Positions 26,867 through 35,300 of a stretch of 37,695 nt of DNA are shown here, one piece after another. The notes under the pieces are model-generated. The model made no database searches and had not been told where the DNA came from. It saw only the letters and a program-made list of their open reading frames with translations. The DNA is from Planococcus sp. APC 4015 (GTDB lineage: Bacteria; Actinomycetota; Actinomycetes; Actinomycetales; Microbacteriaceae). The stretch is from assembly GCA_030407505.1 (NCBI GenBank), contig JASDDH010000020.1, forward strand, positions 1-37,695, in the 5' to 3' direction. A program made the position numbers and the translations under genes. Numbering within the stretch: the stretch's first letter is position 1; the number at the start of each line of letters is the position of its first letter.

Positions 26867-27830
26867 CCCGTCGGTCGACGCCGCAGACCGGAGCGCGCCG
26901 ACCTTCGTCGCCGGTCACCGCGGACTGGTCGGTTCTGCGATATGGCGACGCCTGCAGAGCGACGGATTCAGCGACCTGCGCGGCGAAGCGTCAGCCGACC
27001 TCGACCTGCGCGACCGTGATCGTGTGTTCGACTACTTCCGCCGCACGTCGCCCCGGTACGTCATGCTGGCCGCGGCGCGCGTCGGCGGGATCGCGGCGAA
27101 TGCGAGCCGACCTGTCGAATTCCTCAGCGACAACCTCCGGATCCAGACCAACGTGATGGATGCCGCACTGGACGTGCGGGTCGAACGACTGCTCTTCCTG
27201 GGCTCCTCATGCATCTATCCGCGCCTGGCTCCGCAGCCGATCCGCGAAGACTCCCTGATGACCGGACCGCTCGAGTCGACGAACGAGGCGTACGCGCTGG
27301 CCAAGATCGCGGGCATCGGCCTGGTGCAGGCGGTGCGCCGTCAGCACGGTCTGCGCTGGATCTCGGCCATGCCCACGAACATCTACGGGCCGGGCGACAA
27401 CTTCGACCCGACGGGTTCGCACGTGCTCCCGGCTCTGATCAGACGCTATTGGGAGGCCCGCAACGCCGACGCGGATCGCGTCGTGAACTGGGGGACGGGC
27501 TCGCCCCGGCGCGAGTTCCTGCACTCCGACGACCTCGCCGACGCGTGCCTGCGGCTGCTCGACGTCTACGACGAGGACAGCCACATCAACGTCGGGACCG
27601 GGACCGACTCCACGATCCGCGAGATCGCGGATCTCGTGGCTGAGGTCGTCGGCTACCGCGGCGCGAGCGAATGGGACAGTTCGCGTCCGGACGGCACTCC
27701 CCGCAAGGTGCTCGACGTGAGCAGGCTCGCCGCTCTCGGGTGGTCGCCGTCGATCGGGCTGAGAGACGGACTCGAGTCCACCGTCGAGTGGTTCGAACAG
27801 GACCCCTCCTGCGCGCTCGCACGCGGCTGA
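26856..27830 (+). CDS. fcl: GDP-L-fucose synthase
   Basis: 324 aa. This epimerase/reductase turns the Gmd product into GDP-L-fucose. [14 protein letters not shown] is the NADPH loop, [20 protein letters not shown] carries the conserved SSCIYP, and [13 protein letters not shown] gives Tyr146 and Lys150. [26 protein letters not shown] and the [15 protein letters not shown] motif are family-specific. GTG 26856 is chosen because it lies in the gmd overlap and starts about 20 residues before the nucleotide loop. Supports fucose (or a GDP-deoxyhexose) in the polymer. It ends 7 bp from the convergent glycosylphosphotransferase stop. Confidence 0.96.
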   Translation: MTADPSVDAADRSAPTFVAGHRGLVGSAIWRRLQSDGFSDLRGEASADLDLRDRDRVFDYFRRTSPRYVMLAAARVGGIAANASRPVEFLSDNLRIQTNVMDAALDVRVERLLFLGSSCIYPRLAPQPIREDSLMTGPLESTNEAYALAKIAGIGLVQAVRRQHGLRWISAMPTNIYGPGDNFDPTGSHVLPALIRRYWEARNADADRVVNWGTGSPRREFLHSDDLADACLRLLDVYDEDSHINVGTGTDSTIREIADLVAEVVGYRGASEWDSSRPDGTPRKVLDVSRLAALGWSPSIGLRDGLESTVEWFEQDPSCALARG

Positions 27831-27837
27831 CGAGTTC

Positions 27838-29298
27838 TCAGTACGCCTCGGCGCCTGGCCGCATGACCGCACGGACGGTACGCCACAGGATGACGATGTC
27901 GCCGGCCAGGGACCAGTTGTCGATGTAGGAGAGATCGAGACGGATCGCGTCCTCCCAGGCAAGAGTCGAACGACCGCTGACCTGCCAGAGTCCGCTGACG
28001 CCGGGCTTGACGATGTGCCGTCGCGAAGCGAACTCGTCGTACAGCGCCACTTCCGCAGGACGCTGCGGGCGGGGCCCGACGAGGCTCATGTCGCCCATGA
28101 GCACATTGAAGAACTGCGGCAGCTCGTCGATCGAGTACCGGCGGATGAAGCGGCCCACCTTCGTCACGCGCGGGTCGCTCTGCACCTTGAACAGGGGGTG
28201 CCCGTCGGTGCCTTGGGCGGCCAGCAGTGCCGCGAGCTCGGCATCGGCGTCGACGCGCATCGACCGGAACTTCAGCATGAAGAACGGGCGTCCGCCCCGG
28301 CCGACACGTTCCTGCCGGTAGAGGAAGCCTCCGGGTGACGTGGTGGCCACGGCGACCGCGGCCGCGAGCATGACCGGAAGGGCGAGGAGGATGAGCGCGA
28401 GCGCGCCGAGGATGTCCACGAGGCGCTTCATGACCGCTTTGGCCCCGACCAGCTCGGGGTAATCGAGCTGAAGGAGCGGCAGATCGGCGAGCGGCCGAGC
28501 GTGGATCCGCGGGCCGCCGACACCCACGAGGCCCGGCGTGACGATGAGTTCGGCACCACGCTGCGCGAGCGTGCGACCGAGCTGCTGCATCCGGTCCTGA
28601 CCCAGCACACCCACGGACGTGACGATGATCGCGTGGGGCTGGAGCTCCGCGATCCGCGTCTCGAGGTGCGCGAGACCGCCGAGGTGGAGGGCACCAGCCG
28701 GGTCGACGAGCTGCTCGTCCGACACGACGCCGATCACCTGGTAGCCGGAACCCGGCAGCGCCGAGATCGCGCCGATGGCGTCACCGCTCGTGCGGTCGCC
28801 GACCACGATGACCGGCGCGAGGCAACGACCCGCAGACTGTTCGCGGCGGAGCCACTGCCGCCATCCCCATCGTGTGAGGACGAGTCCCGACAGCCCGATG
28901 GCGAACGCCGTGAGCAGGTACGCCCGGCCGAGTTCGACGGCGCCGACATACGAGCCGATGGCGATCGCGCCGAACACGAACACGGTCGCCTCACCGAGAC
29001 GGCGGTACTCGATGGTCCCGCTGCCGACGACGCGCTGGTCGCGGCTTGCGAAGAGACCAAGCGCGACCGCCCACACGCCGATGAGGGCGAGCGAGACGAG
29101 CCAGTAGGGCACCGGGGTCGGCATCCCGCCGGTCAGGACGACCGTCGACCCCATCGGAGTCCACAGGAGGTCTGCACCCACCGTCGCCGTCGTGAGCACC
29201 ACGGTGTCGGTCACCGCGAGATTGCGCGCGTAGCCGCGGCGCCACGTCCCCCGGTTCCCGCTCGCGAGGTCGCGAGCGGGAACCATGATGGCTGTCAT
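27838..29298 (-). CDS. Polyprenyl glycosylphosphotransferase (initiating enzyme, WcaJ/WbaP type)
   Basis: 486 aa. It should load the first sugar-1-phosphate onto undecaprenyl phosphate. The N-terminal half has about four to five helices (VTDTVVLTTATVGADLLW, WLVSLALIGVWAVALGLF and others), then a Rossmann-like domain with PVIVVGDRTSGDAIG. A re-entrant helix after VMKRLVDILGALALILLALP leads to the catalytic part: FLYRQERVGRGGRPFFMLKF, RSM, SIDELPQFFNVLMGDMSLVG with PRP, and KPGVSGLWQVSGRS. ATG 29298 follows the giant gene's stop by 2 nt; ATG 29286 is an alternative. A perfect inverted repeat lies immediately after the second ATG. Confidence 0.94.
   Translation of the reverse strand: MTAIMVPARDLASGNRGTWRRGYARNLAVTDTVVLTTATVGADLLWTPMGSTVVLTGGMPTPVPYWLVSLALIGVWAVALGLFASRDQRVVGSGTIEYRRLGEATVFVFGAIAIGSYVGAVELGRAYLLTAFAIGLSGLVLTRWGWRQWLRREQSAGRCLAPVIVVGDRTSGDAIGAISALPGSGYQVIGVVSDEQLVDPAGALHLGGLAHLETRIAELQPHAIIVTSVGVLGQDRMQQLGRTLAQRGAELIVTPGLVGVGGPRIHARPLADLPLLQLDYPELVGAKAVMKRLVDILGALALILLALPVMLAAAVAVATTSPGGFLYRQERVGRGGRPFFMLKFRSMRVDADAELAALLAAQGTDGHPLFKVQSDPRVTKVGRFIRRYSIDELPQFFNVLMGDMSLVGPRPQRPAEVALYDEFASRRHIVKPGVSGLWQVSGRSTLAWEDAIRLDLSYIDNWSLAGDIVILWRTVRAVMRPGAEAY
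29253..29284. promoter_or_regulatory. 32-bp inverted repeat at the start of the glycosylphosphotransferase gene
   Basis: Arms GGTTCCCGCTCGCGA (29253-29267) and TCGCGAGCGGGAACC (29270-29284) are perfect over 15 bp with a 2-bp centre. It lies inside the coding frame (residues 5 to about 15) and includes the G of the alternative ATG at 29286. In RNA it would fold into a very stable hairpin at the start codon; in DNA it could be an operator dyad. No T-tract follows on the minus strand, so a simple terminator is unlikely. Confidence 0.6.
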
Positions 29299-29300
29299 GG

Positions 29301-32300
29301 CTACGGGACCTTGATGATCTCGAGCGCGTTGACCTGCGGCTGGTTCGCCGAGGCGGCGAAGTCGATGTCGACCTTGCCATCGGCGACCGTCGCCGTGAAC
29401 TCCTCGATGTCGAGCGTCACGGCTCCGACTTCTCCGAAGATGGAGTAGTTCGGCTTGCCGGTCTGCCCGTTCTCGATGTTGATCGAGAACCGACGTGCGT
29501 TCGCGCTTCCCGCTCCGCCTCCGGGGGCGCCGAAGTACGTCTCCGCGAAGTGCAGCCGCACCGTATAGGTGCCGTTGGGCACCGGGATGTCGTAGCCCCA
29601 GTTGGCCGCATTGTCGCTTCGTACCGAGAAGTACAGTGCGTCGTTCGTCGTGCCGGCGATCTGCGTGACCGACGGGTTCGTGTACGAGCGGTAGCCCGCG
29701 AGCGACGCTGCCGGATCGGCCTGCCACGTCACGCCGCCGACCGTGAGCGCCGGTCCACCCGCGTTGATGCGGATCGGGGCGATCGTGATCGAAGACGTGT
29801 TCACCGGAGCGCCCGCGCCGACCGTGGCGTTACCCGACCCGTCGACGGCGACCACGCGGTAGTACGTGGTGGCGATCGCCGGAGCAGCCGTGTCACGGAA
29901 CGTCGTCCCGCTGACCAGACCGGTGCCGCTGATCGTCGTCCACGGTCCCGTGGCTGCCGTCGCCCGCTCGATGCGATAGCCGATGAGATCGGCATCGGTC
30001 GAGGCGGTCCAGGTCAGGTTGACCCCGGTCGTGTCGGCGGTGCCGGTCGGCGCCGCGGGTGCGGCGGGAGCGGTCACGTCGGACGACGACACCGGCAGGA
30101 TGTTCGTGACGAGATACACGTTGTCCTGGTAGTCGCAGTTCGTCGCGCCGATTCCGCACTGGCTGGGCGAGCTGATGTAGTCGTGACCGGCGAACCAGGC
30201 ACCGGGGACGATCTTGCCCGCGGCATCCTTGACCGGCCACATCTTGACCGCCATGTACGCCGTCTGCGTCGTGGACTGTCCGGCCACGGTGATGCCGAAG
30301 TTGCCACCCGGGTTGGTCGAGATCGTGACCAGGTTGCCCGCCGTGTTGCGCGGGTAGATCGCCTGGCCCCACGGCGTCGCGTGCGTCGCCGACGTGCCGT
30401 TGATGCTGTACGTCTCGGTGGCGTTGCAGCATCCGTGGAACGCACCCAGCTGGACCGCCTGGACCGTCTTCGACGAGTCGAGCTTCTTCCACTGGAACGA
30501 GCGCACCTCGTCGCCGTCCATCGGAGCACCCGGGTTCTCGGACCCGTTGCCGAGCGAGTCGCCCATGGATCCCGAGCTCGACGTGCTGCCGTAGAGGTTC
30601 ATGATCTGCTGCAGCGTGAGCTCGCTGCCGCCCTCGGGCGCTCCCATGTAGCCGCCCCGCAGCTGCACGACCTTCGCAGCCGTCGCGGTGTCGCTAGACG
30701 AGATCGTGATCGACGCGCTCCGGACACCCTTGGAACCACTCGACCCGATGAACTGCACCGTCAGCGGCACCGTCTGACCGGGCTCGATCAGCAGCGGCAG
30801 CGTCGGCGGCGCGACCAGCTGGAACTGGGCGGACTGTGCGCCACCCAGCGCGAGGCTGGTGATGCGCAGGTCCTTCGTGCCGGAGTTGCCGAGGTTGACC
30901 GTGGCGGTGTCGTTGTACCGCAGAGTCGCGTGCACCGGGTTGGTGCCGAGGCTGTTCACACGGTGAATCACCAGCAGGTCCTCGTACAGGCCGGGCAGCG
31001 GCTGCCCGTTCTGCTGCCGCGCGACCTGCTGGTTCGCGAGCGTGAGGGTTCCGCCGATGTCGAGCACCGTCAGACCGATGGTGCGCGTGGTCGAGCGCCC
31101 TGCCGAGTCGGTCGCCACGAACGCGACGTCGTACTCGCCTTCGGCATCGATCACGAACGGTGCCGTGTACGGGGTCGCCGCAGCACCGTCGATCGAGTAC
31201 GTGAACGAGCTGACGGTAGCTCCGGATGCCGCCAGCGCGGATGCTGCGACAGTCGCCGCGCCACCCTCGTACTGCTGGTCGACCGCCGCGCCGTTGACCG
31301 TGATGCCCACGCTCGGAGCGCTCAGCGCACTGCCGGCGATGGTCACCCAGTTCAGCTTCGTGTTCACGCCCGTCGCCGACAGCGACAGCTTGCCGTCCGT
31401 GACCACGACGCTCGCGGTGCCCGAGCCGAAGGGCGCGGTGCCGGTGGGCGTGTAGTTCGTGACGAGCGGGACGCCTTCGGCGCTGACCCCGTGGACGGAG
31501 TCCAGGAAGCCGGCGTCGCCGACCGAGGCCGAGACCGTGTAGGTGCCGTTGGCGACCGCGTACTCCCAGACGCCGACCGTTCCGTCGGTGATGGTCGTAC
31601 CCGTGGTGGTGGTCGCCTGCATCAGGATGAGCCCCTGACGCGTCGGGTCACCCGACGGGTAGGTGATCCCCGCGGTGGGTGCGGTCCGGAGTCGGGTCAT
31701 GTTCGACCTGTCGTACGGAACGCCGTTCACGATCCAGCCGTACCCGCCGGCGGCGGAGTAGGCGGCGCCGGTGTCGGCGATCCACCCGGCCGGAAGCGTC
31801 GAACCCGCCGTGCGGAACGCGAACTTCACGCTCGTGGTGGGCGTCGACGACTCGAGGGCATCGCCCTTGATCGAGATCCAGTTGATCTTCGTGTTGGTCC
31901 CGCTGTTGGTCAGCGTGATCCGCCCGTCGGTCACCGTCACGTTGCGCACGCCGGTCTGGAACGGCGTGGCGGTCGTCGGCACGAATGCCTGGATCGTGGG
32001 CTGTCCCTCGATCTGAACGCCGTGCGTCGAGTCGAGGTAGTTCGCGTCACCGACCGACACCGCCACCTGGTAGTCCCCGTTCGGGACGACGTACTCCCAG
32101 ACGCCGTTCGTGTAGGTCGGCTGCGTCGCGTTGTCCACGAACGCGTAGCCCTTGAGACGGTCGTCCGTCGGGTAGGTGATGCCGCTCAGCGGTCCGGTGC
32201 GGTAGCGCGTGGCCGCCGTGCGGTCGACGGGCTGGCTGTTGGCCGCATTGAGCCAGCCGTAGCCCCGTGTCGTCGAGAAGGCGCTGCCGGTCTCGGCGGT

Positions 32301-35300
32301 CCATCCCTGTGCCACGGTCGTGCCCGCCGGCTGGAAGGTGACCTTCACCTGCGCACCGTCGGAGGGGTCGTCGCCACCGGGCTCGGTGACGGTCACCGGA
32401 ACGACGTCGATGAAGCCGATCTTGGTGTTGACTCCCCCGGCGGCGTCGATCGTCAGATGGCCGTCGGTCACGTCCACCATGCCGGTCGAGACCTTGTGAC
32501 GCGTGTTCGACCCAGCCGCACCCGTCGGGACGAACGCACTCACCACGTTCATCTGCTCCGCGTTGACGACGTGCGATTCTGCGTCGGCGCCGACGTTGGG
32601 GTCGCCGACGCCGACAGTCACCTCGTAGCGCCCGTTCGGCACCTGAATCTCCCAGTACGCGTTGATGCGCGTGCCGTTGAAGTCCGCCGGCAGATTCTCG
32701 GGCTGCATGTGCATGAAGCTGTCGAGTCGGACGTCGGCCTGGCTCGAGTTGCGGTCGCGACCGTTGCCGGGCGTCGTACCGCCGACCGAGATGTTGAGGT
32801 CGTCCTCGGTTGCGACACCCTTCCAGCCGTAGGTGAGCCCGCTTCCCTGGTCCGCGCCGGTGCGTGCACCGAACGCCTGACCGATGTCGCGGATGTAGCC
32901 GGGAGCGACCTGTCCGTTCACGGCGGTGAAGTCGACCTTGATCGCGTCCGTTCCCGAACCGGTCTCGGTGACCGGCTTGATGCCGGAGACGAGGAACACG
33001 TAGTCCTGGTAGTCGCCGTTGTCTGCGTCCTCGAAGGCGACGATGTACGTGTTCGGCAACACCGTTCCCGCGCGGTTCTTCGCCGGGTAGATGCGTGCGC
33101 GGTGCGCGCTCGCTGCAGGGGTGTTCAGACGGTCCTCGGTGAACCCGAGACGGTTGAACGTCTGCGAGAAGTAGTAGAACCCGAACTCTGCGGCACCCGG
33201 ATCGAACGTCGGCGTGCTGCCGGCGGCGTAGGGCGGAAGCAGGGTCTGGTACCCGCCGGTGGCCGTGTTGGTGCCGTTGATGGCACCGACCTGGTTGCGC
33301 TCGGTGGTGGTGCCGTCACCCGTGTACCAGCCGAACGGGATGTTCTCCTGAGGCGCGAAGTGCGCAAGGGGCTTCCACGTCACGGGGCCGGTGCCGGACT
33401 TGACGAACAGCGGCTCGAGGATCTCGTCGCCCTTGGCCGTGGGCTGCATGCCACCGGCCAGGTTCGTCCAGCCGGGGTTGACCGCGTGGCCGAGGGTGCC
33501 GAGCACGTCGGCGAACACGGGTTCGTTACCGCCCTCGATGCCGTTCAGCGAGAGCCCGTAGAGGCCGACGCTGACGCTGGATCCCCCACCGCTCAGCGTC
33601 AGCTGCGCGGTGCGCTGGCCCACAGTGGTGCCCGGCGTGAACCGGACCTGCAGAGTGGCCGTGGCACCGGCGGCGAGCGTCGCAGGAACCGTTCCGACGA
33701 ACGCGAACTCGGAGGAGTTCGTGCCGCTGATCGCCGCGCCCAGGGCGAGTGTTCCGGTGGAGGTGTTCGTCACCGTGAGGCTCGAGGTGTCGGTCTTCGT
33801 CGCCGAAGCCGCATTCGTCGTGCCGTTGCTCTTGACCGCCGAGAAGATGAGCTCGTTCTCGGACGACGTGATCTTCGCCGCCTGCTGGCTGGCAGGCACC
33901 CTCAGAAGATAGAGCTTCTGAGCGGATCCCGAACGGTCGTACTGGTTCATGTACAGGTTTCCGTTGGCGGGGTTCTCGACGATCTCGAGCGGGTCGTTGA
34001 ACCCGCCGACACCCTGCATCGTTGTGTTCGCGACTCCGGTGATGCCGACCTCGGTCTGCGCCCCCAGGATCTCGCCCGTGGCGGGGTCGGCCTGCATGAA
34101 GATCAGGTCGTTGTTGTTGGAGAACCGCACGACGACGAGGTTGTCCTTGAGCTGGCCACCGAAGGTGCTGCTCTTGTACTGGATCGCGCCGTTCGGGCTC
34201 TTGTTGAACTCGAAGTCGTATGCGACTCCCTTGTAGTGCGACTCGGGCAGCACGGTGGCCGGCGCGTACCGGTTCTCGGTGCCGCTGGATCCGCCGCCCC
34301 ACTTGGGCGGGTTCGCGGGGTTGTTGCCCTCGTGGAGCACGAACTCGCAGCGCGTCGGGTTCGGGTGGCCGTAGTAGCCGCCCTCGACGACGTCGTACAG
34401 GTGGTCGCGCTGCGTGGGCACGTTCGAGGTTCCGGGGATCGTGCGCGGCGTGTAGCTCGGGTCACGCGCATCGCGTGCCTGGCAGGCTGCCGTCAGGTCC
34501 TGGCCGACGACGGTGTCACGGCCGTTGGACGTTCCGCCCACCGTCCGGGTCCACGTGTTCGTCGCCGCGTTGTAGTTCACGCCCGGGGTGTTGCCACCGG
34601 CCGCCGTGCCGTTCGTCGGCACATAGATGTGGCCGTTCGAGTGGTAGACGAGGTCGTAGGCGTTGCGGATGCCGGTGGCGTAGATCTTCAGCGGTGCCGT
34701 CGGCGCGTAGGGGTCGTACGTGCCGCCCTGCGCGGTCTTGACCGACAAGGGGTTGTCACCTTCGGCGTCGGTGATCGACGTCTGGACCCGTGCGTTGTCG
34801 GGGTCGAAGTGCAGGAGCGCAGCCGTCAGCAGCTGCTCTCCGCGCTGGCCCCACGAGCCGTCGAGGTCACCGGCTGCTTGGTTGGAGCCCTGGAGCACGT
34901 AGATGTCATCGTTCGGGCCGTACACCATCGAGTTGGTCAGGTGGTCGGACAGCGAACGCGGCATGTCGGTGAAGACCTGCTTGCGGTTCTGAAGGTTCGC
35001 TCCGGAGAGCATGCTGATGCCGCTCGCCCACTGGTTCTGCTCATTCGAGACGTTCGCCGAGGTGTTCGTGACCCACAGCTTGAGGTTTCCGGCGGTCGAG
35101 GTCTTGTCGAACAGCAGGCCGATCATCGCGATGCCGGCGTAGCCGAGGTCCTCGAGGTTCGACAGGGTGCCGTCGGCGTTGACCGTGAACCGATACAGCC
35201 CCTGGCCGATGGTCGAGCCGTAGAGCTTGCCGTCCGGCCCGAAGGTGAAGGACGACCAGTACTTGCCGTTTCCGACGGGGAGCTCGACCTTTTCGAACGC

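Noticed and set aside
15241..29298. Mobile element or phage origin of the polysaccharide locus
   Set aside because: No integrase, transposase, terminal repeats or tRNA site was found; the GGATGCC word is as frequent in these genes as in the housekeeping part.
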